Of a stretch of DNA of 64,000 nt, positions 12,065-23,159 are shown in pieces. The stretch spans positions 62,001-126,000 of the forward strand of contig ML769475.1 of NCBI GenBank assembly GCA_009733575.1, written 5' to 3'. The notes beneath the pieces were generated by a model. The model saw only the letters and a program-made list of their open reading frames with translations. It was not told the DNA's origin and did not search any database. This DNA is from Gymnopus androsaceus JB14 (taxonomy: Eukaryota > Basidiomycota > Agaricomycetes > Agaricales > Omphalotaceae). Made by a program: the position numbers and the translations under genes. Position 1 is the stretch's first letter, and each line of letters starts with the position of its first letter.

Positions 12065-12330
12065 AACGCTCGGATAAAGCTGCACCAGTCTTCTGGTTGA
12101 CTTGTTGAATGGTTGACACAATATTAGAGGTGTCCGTGGTGGTCCCATTGACGGCAGCCTGGTCATTAGATGTAGCCGGAACACCCTGAAGTGCAGGAGG
12201 GATGGTAGAGCACTCTGCAGAGGCAACTTGAGTGAAAGAACAGTGAGGATACGACTCTGCGGAAAGAGCTTACCTGCAAGGGAGATTGCAAGAGCAGTAA
12301 ATGTTAGGAAGCGGGTCAACGAGATCATTG
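12065..12330 (-). pseudogene. Fruit-body-specific protein A-like, copy B, detached 5' portion
   Basis: On the minus strand this encodes exon 1 (MISLTRFLTFTALAISLA, a signal peptide), a GT-AG intron, and the first part of exon 2 (STIPPALQGVPATSND through QQVNQKTGAALSE). Homology to copies A and C stops exactly where the plus-strand half at 10393 begins. The two pieces together would make one gene, with no overlap and only a short gap. The intron donor and acceptor sit at the same position as in copies A and C. Confidence 0.8.
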
Positions 12331-13730
12331 TAAATGCAAGATTATTCTGTTATGAACCAGCTAAGGAAGAGAATCACTGGGTTGATTCGACGAGGTTTAG
12401 CTACAGTTACACACAGATATTTATACTAGAATGAGTAAGGAGCTAAAAAAGCTACAAGAGGGCAAAGGAGTTAATAAAAGGGGAAGTAAGACTGTACTGA
12501 GATGAAATGTCCCATATATGCGTTGCGGGGATGTTCCAAAAAGATCCGAGAAACGAGCGCGGTGCATTCAGACCACATTGAAAGGGTGAGGAGCGGATGA
12601 GTCAGGATGAACGTCAGTGAAGGTGAAATCCTGAGCATTTCCTTGGCGCTTTCTCTATGATACTTTGCTGCTTTATAGCTGTTAGAAATGTTTATATTAA
12701 TAGGCATAGAGCACTCTGGTGTTGCTCTGGTAACTATGAAATGAATGCTGAGCATCTGTCTGAAAATCTGTAAACTAGCCTGCCATATGGTAAGACTTGT
12801 TGCAATGAGAGATCAAAATCTTACCTCTGCCAAGGTAGTGACTTGATCACAAAGGGACTGGTTCATCTAGGATATCCTTTACCTCTTTCGGGATGTCTAA
12901 ATTAACTGTCAGCGAGCTTTCGGTTCTTGAAGCAGTATAGAATTAAAAGTTCAAACCAGGTTTGAACTGAATATGCTCATCGGGTTTTGACTTCAAGAAT
13001 GGTGGACTTACTGGGTGTGTCTTCGAACGAAAGTGTGTGCTGTGTGGCTCCGATCAATATCTGTATTGACAAGAAAACTCAAGACTCTGTGTCTTATTGT
13101 TCCTGTGTCCTTGGCAAGTGCTTCTATAGACAGGATAACAGAGTAGTGACTGGATCAGTGAGATCGTCTGAAGGGCTTGGTAAGCCAAGCTCTATCTAGA
13201 CTTACTATAGCAGCTTTGTCTCTTTCTAGTGTTTGCGACCAGACTTGAAGTAAGCCAACGTTGATGAAAAGCATCTTAGCATTGAACTTAGACAAGACTT
13301 TATACAGACAACTTGGGAGGGGGATAAAAGCTTAAGCTTGTAGTTTATTGTATAGGACAAAGATACTATGAGTATTTGCCTTCCATTCTACGATGATTCT
13401 CATCAGCTGCATTCTCTAAAGGCATTAGAAGGGAGCTCTTCTACCATCCGGCGAGTGGAAAAGTATTTTGCCATGCTCGAGCTTAAATTAAAAAAGGAAA
13501 AGATGCTGTACCCATATGCTTACATCAAAATTTGCACATCCTCGACTGTAAAATAAGCCAGAATGGGATGGTTCGACGGGGATGAAAGCCTGCCCACAGT
13601 GTGCATGAGGTGAGTCTACTACTAGAGGTCTGTCACTGTTTTGGGTCTTCACCGGCAGAGTCCATGCCAATTTTTGCTTGTAGTAAGTATACTTATCATG
13701 TAAGGGCGTAGTATTGAAGGAAAATATGAC
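12331..13730. other. 5' flank of copy B and intergenic, no gene
   Basis: No recognisable coding region. The segment next to 12330 is the original promoter side of copy B. A few short ORFs show no family features. Confidence 0.4.
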
Positions 13731-13827
13731 TCCTTCTTAGCTCAGTTGGTAGAGCGCGTCACTAGTAGATTGTAAAGTCTGGCAAGTTACTATGACGAGG
13801 TCAGTCGTTCAAGTCGGCTAGAAGGAA
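13731..13827 (+). tRNA. tRNA-Thr (anticodon AGT) with a 24-nt intron
   Basis: A full cloverleaf can be drawn. The acceptor stem TCCTTCT pairs with AGAAGGA at 13820-13826. The D arm is GCTC-AGTTGGTA-GAGC. The anticodon stem CGTCA (13757-13761) pairs with TGACG (13793-13797), and the T arm is AGTCG-TTCAAGT-CGGCT. The loop begins CT-AGT-A, giving anticodon AGT at 13764-13766. The intron at 13768-13791 sits one base 3' of the anticodon, the standard eukaryotic position. The spliced tRNA is 73 nt. A pyrimidine/T-rich stretch at about 13857-13868 could be the Pol III terminator. Confidence 0.85.
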
Positions 13828-14139
13828 ATAAAGTGGCATAGTCAGGAAACATCTGACTTTTCTTTTTCCGATCTTGTAGTGTTGAACATAATACTAGTAA
13901 TACCTCAAGATGCTTTTTCTTTCATTATTGTTAACCTTTACCAAGTAATACACTTGAAAAATAGCACTATTCAAGACTCGAAGGGGCAACGTTTATGGTC
14001 TACACCTATCACGACTCCATTCCTTCCTTCCTTTGCATCTCCCTTGCATTTCGGTCACTCATGAGACCCTGAGCCTTCATCCCCTCCTGTCGATAGCATT
14101 TCAGCAACCTCCTAGCGCCTCCTTCCCCACGCCGGACGT

Positions 14140-15247
14140 TTATCGTCCCCCCTGTTCATCAAAAACAACCTTCCGCCGGTATTTGTTCTGATCGCGGAGC
14201 CACTGTAGTGGGTTTGTGTATACGCAGACGAGCGAGCGGAAGGAGGGAATGGATGGGAAGAAGCAAGATGGGGGGTAGGAAACAGAAGGGAAGAGAAGGA
14301 AACAAAATCAAGTCAGCCAACGTGCCAGAAAACGCAAACGAAAGGCAAACACGTACCTGTCGATATTGATGTAATGACCCGATACGTTCGCCTAAAAATT
14401 AAAACCAGTTCAAAATGAGAGGTTGAGGTATTCGAAGGGCAAAAATACGCACCAGTAATAATCCGGCACAGGACTCGTTGGACTCTGCAAGGTCACGTCC
14501 ACCCTATTCTTCGATATCCTCTCGTAAAATTGTCTGTCCATAGCATCTATCCTCTCTAATCCAGCACGCTTGGTAGAAGGAAGTAACCTCCAAACCGCCC
14601 TCCCAAAGACGGACCAACGATGTATCCAGCACCCATACATGCAGTCGTGCAGATACCGTAAAACATGAATGGGTCGATGCCCTGTGGGATGAACGGAGGA
14701 GACAATGGTCAGTCGACTAGAAAATGTCGAAAAAAAGGCACATACCATGATAGGTTTCATCGGATCCGTATCCAAGCTCCCGAAATACAAGGCTCCAGCT
14801 GCAAGACCGAGGATTGAGGATGGAATGGAGGCATACTGTAGTTTTTACGAGCAAGTTGATAAACATTTGGTTTCAGAGCGTGAGGTATTAATGAATTGTC
14901 AGTCTTCAATAGAACAAATAGCTTAACTAGTGGGTACTCACATTCTGCCATTTCCGCTTATTCCGCCTTATAAGAAGGTATTGAGGCCATGTCAGGGCCT
15001 TTCCTTCTGCCTGTCTCGCTAATTTTCCAGTTTCTCTGGGAGCTTGTGCTTCTGCTGATGGTGCAGTCGAAGAAAGCCTCGAATTTGTCGCCTTTTGCGT
15101 AGTGGCTGCGTTTGTCGACTTGAATCGCAAGCGCGTTATAGTTGGTGCCTTGTTTCTGCAGCCAAGGTTAACACTGAGCAGACCCGTTGCTGAAGAGGAT
15201 TTTAAAGACAGAGGTAATGAGCGTAGACAGTTCATTTGGATGAGCAT
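14140..15247 (-). pseudogene. pam17: PAM17, presequence translocase-associated motor subunit (two indels)
   Basis: Pam17 is an inner-membrane subunit of the mitochondrial import motor that works with TIM23. Five exons are recognisable: a mitochondrial-targeting N-terminus (exon 1, 15247-14942); YASIPSSILGLAAGALYFGSL (first membrane segment); GIDPFMFYGICTTACMGAGY (second membrane segment) followed by the conserved AVWRLLPSTK and PVPDYY; GERIGSLHQYRQ; and WLRDQNKYRRK near the stop at 14140-14142. Two small lesions are visible. One base is missing in the G-rich stretch at about 14595-14604, where GPSLG must change frame to reach RAVWRLL. One extra base lies at the exon 3 end near 14454, before the donor. 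Read as written, translation stops soon after GPSLGG. The lesions are compensating in phase, which could also reflect consensus errors. Apart from these the protein is well conserved. Confidence 0.8.
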
Positions 15248-15800
15248 GGTCGTTCAAGAGCGTGAAAATATTCGACCGGCGTCAACAGAGCGAAGATGGC
15301 GCTTATATTGCTCCTTGCATTCCAAGTTTGTCTTTGAAATGTCTTATGTTCATATACATAATCTTGAACTAGAAATTTCACAATGCATTTCTCTGTCTCT
15401 GTGCATCTACAGTAATACTATCCATTACAGCTGCGATCGCGTCGCATACAGTCGACTAGGGTCAACCCCAAAAGCAATATACCCGTCTTCGTCATCAGAC
15501 GCGCCTTTCCATCCATCCCTCTAGATATTGTTCCTGGATACTCTTCAAGATGCTCTACGGGCTCCATCTCAGCTTTGACCTGCACTATAAATCATACCTC
15601 TGCTCGGGTGGCGCAACATCTCCCCATATGAACTCTGACACAGGACTTCAAGATCCAATCGTTGATCAACTTTGACTGTTCCCGTCCTTTGCAGCCTCTT
15701 CCACTAAGGCTACAATTCGCCTTCCTCTCATCATCTTCGTTGGGGACTGTGTTATCTTTGGCGGATGTGGAATGGGAGGTCTCTTTCTTAGGGAGTGCGG
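15248..15800. other. No recognisable gene
   Basis: Between pam17 and a small candidate ORF on the same strand. Short overlapping ORFs on both strands lack recognisable features. It may include the pam17 promoter. Confidence 0.4.
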
Positions 15801-16069
15801 TGAAGACGACACAGATGGTGAAAGTCATAGTCTATCGACACTGGATGGTAGGCGTTGGAACTTGACGAGCATCCAAGGCTTCAACTTCCGAATGTCTGGA
15901 ACGCGCAAGCACATTGTTTGTCATTGCGTCAACCTAAGAAGAGGAATTGCCATGCAATGTAAGTATTAGTTGTACTGAAAACACTCACGCTAGTAACCGG
16001 AGCTGAAAATACTGTATAGAACAGGCCAAAGCCAACGATGGCAGCTGCGGGCCAGTTGATGCGACGCAT
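15801..16069 (-). CDS. Possible small membrane-anchored protein (two exons)
   Basis: An ATG at 16069 opens MRRINWPAAAIVGFGLFYT, a single hydrophobic helix. It continues to VFSAPVTS, where a GTGAGT donor occurs. A TTCTTAG acceptor near 15940 would join it to an exon reading VDAMTNNVLARSRHSEVEAL and ending about 35 residues later. The product would be about 60 residues with one N-terminal membrane segment. I do not recognise the family; a mitochondrial or secretory membrane role is only a guess. It could also be spurious. Confidence 0.3.
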
Positions 16070-17851
16070 TGTGGGGGTTATTGTGTGGAAGAGACGAAAG
16101 AAAAAAAGTGGGTCGTCGATGAGAACCTCTAGCTGTCTTGTTCAGTTGTAGGTACTTGAATTATTAGGACAGGTGCGAACTTACTGGTAGGAGCTTAACC
16201 ACCAGCGAAAAAGATGGTGTTCACGGCACTCGACCGGCGAGTTGTGGAGGGTAAATGAGAAGGAACCCGAGCTGGGCAGGGTTAAAAGAAAAGTCCATAA
16301 TTTGACGTTTTTCCGGATATTTGGACTTTCAAGGACAAGTTGGATAATTTGACGTTTTGCCGCGAGTTGTAACAGATTCCGACGCTCCGCCCTCGACGTC
16401 AACTGATATCAGACGAATTACACCAGTATCGACAGGTTCGTGTGCATCTGTGTTCATCTTGTGTACAATAACTGACGATCCGTACCTCTCCCTCCCCTCC
16501 CGGTCCCTCCCTGGTCGGTCGATGTCCTTGCTCTTTTCCCTCCTGTCCCGTTTCCATTTCTCTCCTCCCTAGTCCTCCCTCCCGTACTCCCTCCGCCTAC
16601 GTCTGCTCATACGGAAACCTCCAACTCGGTGGCTTCAAGATCAGAACAAATGCAGACAGATGATTCGGATTTGGATACCCCGTCAAAAATAGTAACTCTG
16701 GTCTCTCTGCTCTCTGCTCTATTGTCAAGCTGAGCATAACGCGGAACATTTTTCATACACGTCGGGTTAAAACTATTTCCGGTGGCCTAGAGATGAAATA
16801 ATCTTGTGAGTTTATTGAGTCTCTTGTCCGCAAAGTCTCGCCTAGACGCCCACAATGTGGGAGACTTTTCATGGACGTCGGGCTAAGTGTATGCCCGGTG
16901 GCGGATACTGAAGATAGACAGAATGTTTCAAAGAGTAAGTGTAGAGCAGCCTACTAGCCTTGTGGACGATTTCATCAATCCAGTTACTTTGAGTCTGCAC
17001 CAGACTCGGAGAGGTGTTGCCAAGAGAAATCCAGAGACACCTGTCAATGTATTCAATGCATACTATTAGTAGTAGAGCATCTCGGAGCAACCTCCGAAGT
17101 CATCGAGGAGAATAGGTATGCGGAGATATTTAATATTGGACTGCAGAGAACAAAAGTCCCTACTCTAGACTTTCTCGGAGGCTGCACTCTTCTAAGCGAA
17201 ATGTCACCAGTCTATCAAGTGCCACTGAAATGGCACACGTAGTACTGGGATTGTCACTCCAAGACACTACCGACTTGCATTGTCCGAACGGGGAACCAGT
17301 AGTACCAGAGTTGGGTTGCAGTGCTTTGCAATTACACAGGGCGATCATGAACTACCAATGCAGGCCTTCAAAACATAGCGCGCAATTTTTTCCCATTTTG
17401 GATATTTGTTTATTTTTCTTTTCTGGTTTCACCTACAGTAATGGGTGCTTCAACTTCGAGCTTCTTCGCCGTGTAATCGATATTGAATTCTCAGTATGAT
17501 AGGAACGCTTCGAGATTCTCCAACGTTCGAAGGCCCCGACCTTGAGCTGCTCCAGTAAGTTTTCAGCCGGGCATCGTATTGTCCGTCGTTCTCCATGTCA
17601 GAAATAATTAATTAACAAATTTCAGATACATTCCTTTGGCTTCAATCCCTGCATCGCTTCAAGATCAGAAAGTTCCTGGCTTGACCATTAGACTTCCCAA
17701 ACACGTTGAGGAAACGGATGCTCAGCGCCCATAGATCCGTGCGGACAGTGGGCACTACAGCGCCTCGCAATAATTGAACAATTCCCAGAGCTATAAAAGC
17801 AGCCCCGAGAAATAACAGCAAGAACATCCACAGGATAATATCCCACTCACA
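16070..17851. other. 5' flank of copy C with dispersed repeat segments
   Basis: No gene is recognised. At 16298 and 16337 two direct copies of aatttgacgttt lie about 39 bases apart. The segment 16730-16930 is an inverted, diverged match to the tandem repeat at 3145-3500, and 17130-17230 is an inverted match to about 2840-2890. This marks the flank as an inverted duplicate of the promoter side of copy A. A TATAAAAG at 17792 sits 60 bases before the copy C start. Confidence 0.5.
17792..17799 (+). promoter_or_regulatory. TATA box of copy C
   Basis: TATAAAAG lies 60 bases upstream of the ATG at 17852, and is matched by a TATA box at the equivalent place in copy A. Confidence 0.6.
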
Positions 17852-19574
17852 ATGTTCTCAGTATCACGTCTTTTAACTTTTGCTTGCCTTTCGATCTCTC
17901 TCGCAGGTAAGCTCTCTCCGCAGAGTTGCTTCCTCACTGTTGTCTCATTCACGTTGCCTTTACAGAATCTGCCTTCATTCCTGCACTTCAGGGCACTCCC
18001 GCTACCTCCAGTGACCCGCCTGACCTCAATGGGACCACCACGGACACCTCTAATATCGTTTCGACTGCTCAGCAAGTCGACCAGAAGTCCGGAGCAAGTT
18101 CAGATGCTCCGCCAGACCAACCAGCCACCAACACCACTATTACTGCTATCGACGGGGATCTAGTCAACCAGACGATTCCGACCACTACGTCCTCTCGCCG
18201 TGGTCTGTACGAGATTTCCCGCCGGAACGATAACTATGAACAGGTCTTTGGGGGAACGGGAACAGGACCCAGTGACCGCGATGCATCAATTGAAGGCACT
18301 GCGTACTTGACTTACACCGTCGTCAGCAATGCCACGTACGATGTCGATGACTGTCTTGATTACTGTGACAGCGTAGAGGGTTGTGGTCAGTAGTTCAACA
18401 TCCTAATTCTCGTTGTGAAACTGACATGATTTCACAGTTTTTGCCAATTTGTATTACGAATTTGAGAATCCTTTGTTGGATTTGGTCTTCTCTCAAGGAT
18501 CCAACTTGAAATGTGCTGTCTACGCCGACGTTCATAGTGCTATTGAAAAAACCAACTTTGGAGGACAACAGCTCTATCCTGCTCCCGCTCCCCTCAACTA
18601 TATCCAACAGAGCAGTGGATGGGCTCTTAAATCCCTTCCAGAGCCCGCAGCACCTCAAGGCTATGATAAAGTATTTGGTCCCACTGGAGGAGCTAACAAT
18701 GCTCCAGGCTACATGGTAAGTCTTGCTCGCTTTCAGAAGTTGGCTTCAAAACCCATTCTAATCATCGCGGTTCCTTCCAGGGCTTCGCTTTTCTCGACCA
18801 GTACGACGTCGCTGCATGTGCCGCCCTTTGTGATACTCGCGGTGCTGATCCCGTAGGCGGAGCATGCCAATATTTCAACATTCTGGAGGGCTGTTGTCAA
18901 TGGAATTCCTACCACTTATACTTGCTCTATGGTGCGTATTCTCATTTAAACATGTGCATTAACAGAGATGCTAACCCACCTATTTACAGTATTATCTCGT
19001 CGCCGACGAATCCACTGCCGTCAACTATGGTCAAGGCGACCTTGTCGTTACACAATCCCGAGGTTACTCGCGCCAGAATGCTATCGTTGACGGCGGCTTT
19101 GAGGGGTACATATGTGACTCGGGTGCGACCGCCTGCTCCACTTCCAGCTATGCCAACTGGGTAGGTACTTCTCCCCTTAACGGAAACTTCGATGCTTCCA
19201 TCTTCGACGACGCGAAGTTCGCACACACCGGGCATTCCGTTGCGCTCCTGGGCTCGGCTACGAACGCTGACACTCTTTCGGGAACCCTCGCTCCAGCTTC
19301 CCCTATAACGACGGAGGCTGGTGTCAGCTACACCCTTCAATTCTTCTACTCCACCTCCTTCACTGATGAGGAAGCAGACGAAGCCGGTGCTAGTTTAGAG
19401 ATTATCTGGAACGGAAACCCTGTGAACACCATTACCCCGGGTTACCAATCCCAGTGGGTCGGACATCAGACGACTCTTGTTGCACAAGGAAACGATATCC
19501 TTCAGTTCATTGGTAGTCCTGCTCCGGCGTTCGTGTGGATTGACGATGTATCACTGCTTCCACTTTCAACCTGA
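17852..19574 (+). pseudogene. Fruit-body-specific protein A-like secreted protein, copy C (frameshifted)
   Basis: Five exons at 17852-17906, 17966-18385, 18438-18715, 18781-18931 and 18990-19574, with GT-AG introns at the same places as copy A. The signal peptide is MFSVSRLLTFACLSISLA. The Thr/Pro linker, the DCLDYCDSVEGC motif and the YYEFENPLLD core follow, and the C-terminal domain ends in FVWIDDVSLLPLST. Copies A and B read GGACQYFNIWRA(V/L)V in exon 4. Copy C has one extra T at about 18881-18882, so the frame shifts after QYFNI and the C-terminal domain is lost unless the base is an error. Exon 5 itself is intact and lacks the exon-5 lesion of copy A. The three copies therefore carry independent lesions. 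Confidence 0.8.
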
Positions 19575-20352
19575 TCACTTCCACGACTTCATTATCCTTT
19601 GTATGTAAATTTGTAACACTGGCACTCGTTATTTATCCGGGCTTAGTTTAGTAATAGTAATGGGTAATGGATAACTTATACTAAACCTAAACTTGCAAGA
19701 ACTGGTTGACTATATGTAACATGAGTTAAGTTGAGTCATTTCAAGTTGGAGTTGAGTCTGGGATTTGTGGGTGATGTCCTTACTAGTATTGCATATTGAC
19801 AGACTCCCGGACGAGGGCAGGGATTTCTGCGAAATCAGAGCTGACATTGACATCCGGAAGCCAGCAAGGGGGTACCGGAATTACAGTCCATTACACTATG
19901 GTGGGTGGTTGGTTGCTGCTGAGAGGCCACTAAATTTTTTTTTCAAACCTATCTTTCAGAGGCTCTGAGAGCTTTGAAGGGTTAAATATGCTATTGGTAA
20001 TTGTTATAGGTATTCATCTGTAGTTGATATATGCCAAATAGAAATATTAAGCCTAGAAATAGGCATCAGCGGGAGATATCTATGAGGTCATCTTCATATG
20101 TCATCAAGATTTTTAAAGTTATAGATAAGATTATTACCATATATGGTATATCAGACATCACGTGGGTGTTGCGTGGGTGGGTGGTTGCCCCTCCGAGGCC
20201 CTTAAAATATTTTTCGGCATGGTGTAATTAAATATTTTTTTCGGACCCCCTTGGAAGCCAGCCGAAGCCACGGGCTGAGTTGGATGTAAAAAATTTGCCC
20301 ACGGCTCCTGCTTCAAAGAACCATGATGGAGGGGCTTTAAAGGAGAATTAGA
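19575..20352. repeat. Intergenic with a diverged direct repeat
   Basis: No gene. Two diverged direct copies of about 45 bases, beginning gggtggttggttgctgc at about 19900 and gggtgggtggttgcccc at about 20170, each end in an A/T run after a gaggcc motif. They look like fragments of a dispersed non-coding repeat. Confidence 0.4.
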
Positions 20353-20650
20353 GAATGGACTGCCTACGAGAGTATGTCATACGGCTTCGGAATCGGGAGC
20401 AGCCTGAGGTGAAGGGTAATATCAACCCTTGGAGCAGATTGAAAAGAATGAGATGAGGATTTTGATTTTGTGGAAGATCTATTATAGTCTGGTGGTTGAA
20501 CATGGAAATGCGCAGAGGATTTTTCTTTCTTTGAAATATATTATTTATTTGGGTTAAGTGCTGTTCTACTGAGAACCAGCTCAGGAATAGGTTGGACCAC
20601 GAAACATCGGGAAGGGATGACCGTCTTCCACTGACCCTCTTGTTTCAATT
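20353..20650. repeat. Dispersed ~290-bp repeat, copy 1
   Basis: It begins gactgcctacg, contains gaatgagatgaggattttga in the middle and ends gatgaccgtcttccactgac. Further copies lie at about 46690-46940 (interrupted by a transposon at its right end) and 50832-51090. Here the sequence runs uninterrupted from ccactgac into cctcttgtttcaa, so this copy is the empty site for the 1.2-kb element inserted at 46937. Confidence 0.7.
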
Positions 20651-20883
20651 TTCACTTCGGCGCCAACTTTTAGTCACTCCAAAAAGCACTGACCCTCTCG
20701 TTTGTATGAAACGTAATGAATTCGATTGCAATCAAGTTTTAGTCATGAATAATGTCCGTTATGTGGTTATGAAAATCCCCTCCAACTTCTCCAACGATTC
20801 CAACATCGAGCAGTCCACCAAATTTAAACTATCGGTAAAATACTCGGCTTCAACGCGTTCACGCCTATCCACAAGTAGATCCT

Positions 20884-21455
20884 TTAGGAAGTAGCAACGA
20901 TGGTGAACGAAGGGCTAATGTTTCCAGAGTCGCCGAAAACTATGTGCATCACATATCATTTAGTGACTGTATTTTGGATGGATCAGAAGGAGAGTACACT
21001 CACGAACGACCTGGTAATCATTGCCAGGGGCGATATCGTCGGGGACAGTGACCGTGTAAAATCCATCGGCGGCAGCCAAGTCAAAAACGGGGCTCAAATC
21101 CTGGGCTGTGAACCCTCAGACTATGAGCATCAGTACAAAGGAGGCAAGGAAACGGGATACGGACTCGCAAGTCCATCCACTGCGAGAACAACTTGTCCAC
21201 CGTTTGATACGTCGGCGGGTTCGTTGGCGGTGCTCCTGCATAGAAGTATTATTAGTCCAACAATCCCTTCTCCGACCAGAAGTGTTCGTACCAAGTGACG
21301 TTGACAGTGGAGCCAACAATCCATACGGTCTCCGCAGTAGGAGAAGTGATGGTCGGGTTCCAGACATCGAGAGCGCTGCGACCCGCCGGTGCAGCGTTGA
21401 CGGAGACAGCAAAGTAGGCCAAAGCGCTAGCGAGGATAGAAGTCGTGAATTTCAT
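20884..21455 (-). CDS. Small secreted Kre9/Knh1-type cell-wall protein, copy 1
   Basis: Four exons with a signal peptide MKFTTSILASALAYFAVSVNA. The mature protein carries the hallmark of the Kre9/Knh1-type (Ser-Thr-rich GPI-anchored membrane family) N-terminal domain: NPTITSPTAETVWIVGSTVN ending in VTW. This is followed by STANEPADVSNGGQVVL, TVTVPDDIAPGNDYQVV and FGDSGNISPSFTI. It ends immediately after this domain, with no Ser-rich tail or GPI signal, so a soluble extracellular or wall-associated protein is expected. Introns follow VTW, GLAS and QVV, and all phases agree. A paralogue with the same introns is at 53182-53747. No lesion was seen. Confidence 0.82.
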
Positions 21456-21548
21456 ATCGTAGAGGTGTAAAGAGTATAGAAGAGAAGAAACGAAGAGATA
21501 TCCAACGAGATGAACCTGTTGAATGGAGCATCATGGTCAAACATCTAG

Positions 21549-21556
21549 TCTTTTAT
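21549..21556 (-). promoter_or_regulatory. TATA box of Kre9-like copy 1
   Basis: The minus strand reads TATAAAAG about 95 bases upstream of the ATG. The same motif is conserved in the duplicate flank near 23265-23272 and upstream of the second gene near 53838-53845. Confidence 0.55.
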
Positions 21557-21761
21557 AGTGTTTGAAGACGGGAGCAATTGACCGTCGTGTGCACTAAAAT
21601 CATGGCGTGACCTGGCGCTGCGGCCAAGTCTGAAGGGACATCATGGATATTAACTGGATATTTTTTATTGATTTTTTGCAAGTGTGATTCTGTGCAGGAC
21701 AACGGTATACGACGGTGGCCGTCCGAACCTCGGATTTCGTAGAATTGCGAATGGAGAAGAT

Positions 21762-21786
21762 NNNNNNNNNNNNNNNNNNNNNNNNN
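21762..21786. other. Assembly gap (25 N)
   Basis: A run of 25 N joins a copy of the Kre9-like 5' flank (ending at 21761) to sequence that is repeated at 24521 onward. Confidence 0.99.
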
Positions 21787-23159
21787 GGTTGCGGACATCG
21801 GTCGACCCTTGTACCGAAGGAGAGGTTGCATCTTACCCAAGAAATTGTTGCAGAATACTTACTTTGCCTCCACGGCACCCTTCAAGGAGGCTTATGCGCA
21901 GATGGATTGGTTTTATTTTAATTATTCTCGTACGCGACCACAGAGCACCTTTAATGCAATCATTATCCATTACCTGCTTTCCAGACAGACGGATTGCAAC
22001 TTCCGTGTTGGACATGCGCCGTGGTTACTGAGCCATGTCGTATAAAAGTCTTCCGCTTACTTTCCAGTGGTTTTATGTGGTCTCGCGGCGTCCAAGAGTC
22101 GTTTAGACGAGTTGGATATACCAAAATGCGGAGAGAATAGTGAAAAGGTGTTTATGGGCATAGCGAAGGAGGAGGAGGGGAAGGGAGGTGCGGGAGCAGA
22201 GGAGGGGAGTTACGGCCGCTATATGGAGGTGCGGAAGGGTGGTATATAGAGGAGGGAAGGTTATGGAAGGGAAGAATTCAAGAAACGGACGTTTAGAACA
22301 AGAGATAAGAGATGAAAAGACAAAACATCCATGTGCTCCAGAATGAACGACGGCTTGACAGCGTTCCGATCTAGAGGGAGTTGAGTCTGATTACAGAGGT
22401 TTCGAAGAGGCATTCATCAGAGGTAGGTCGGTTATCCAAGTTGCTCCTCCAGCTAAAAGCCAAGAATCGAGTTGATTTTAGCAACCCAAAGTCGTAAAAG
22501 GTAATCAGCGGCGAGAAAAATAGTTCTGCGTCAGTGCTGGTGCCTAAGCCTCTGTTGACTGATATTTAGTTGACGTTGTCGAACACGGCTAGTGCATCAA
22601 ATAATTTCGAGCGAAATTGATGTCGAAATTATTTTTGAAAATAATCGTCTTTTTCAGTATGAATCGCGGTCGAAAAAGACTGATAATTTCACCCGAAAAA
22701 GGTATCGCAATTCATTGTCTTTTTCAATCCGAATTTCGCCCGTAATCTCTATTGTTTTTCATGTGAAAAAGATAACGAAATATCTTATCTTTTTCGATCG
22801 AAATTTCTTTAAATTTCGATCAGGAAACGTAATGCCCAGTTCCTGCCGGGAGCTGGGCAGGAACTGGGTAGGATGGTCATGTGATTCCATACTCTTATTA
22901 CCGTTAAACGCGAGTTTGTTCTAAATGTCTCCGTCTTAAGACTGTACAGGGACAAAGGCTCTTGCCTGCCATCGTTGAGGGAAATTACAAGAGGAAACAA
23001 AGATTCCGATCGCTGATATAGTCTCACGGTAGGGGGGAGTGCGGGAGCAGAGGAGGGGAGTTACGGCCGCTATAAGGAGGTGCGGAAGGGTGGTATATAG
23101 AGGAGGGAAGGTTATGGAAGGGAAGAATTCAAGAAACGGACGTTTAGAACAAGGAAGTC
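21787..23159. repeat. Probable duplicated contig end (redundant sequence)
   Basis: 21787-22560 is nearly identical to about 24521-25310. The end of this segment (about 23036-23153) repeats the purine-rich block at 22196-22308, also present at 24932-25050. The portion 22560-23020 is present only here and contains three strong inverted repeats. No coding gene is recognised. Confidence 0.7.
22599..22868. repeat. Cluster of inverted repeats (hairpins)
   Basis: Three perfect inverted repeats lie in 270 bases. Arms of 12 nt are at 22599-22610 and 22623-22634 (AT-rich, centred on tcga). Arms of 11 nt are within 22796-22821 (gatcgaaattt and its complement). Arms of 13 nt are at 22835-22847 and 22856-22868 (cccagttcctgcc and its complement). 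Several ctttttc / gaaaaag runs lie between. No TIR-bounded element could be delimited. Confidence 0.6.

Noticed and set aside
13868..14064. Possible further RNA gene after tRNA-Thr
   Set aside because: No second cloverleaf or conserved box could be drawn.
21762..21786. The N run as a biological feature
   Set aside because: It is an assembly gap, and the sequence on either side is duplicated elsewhere in the window.
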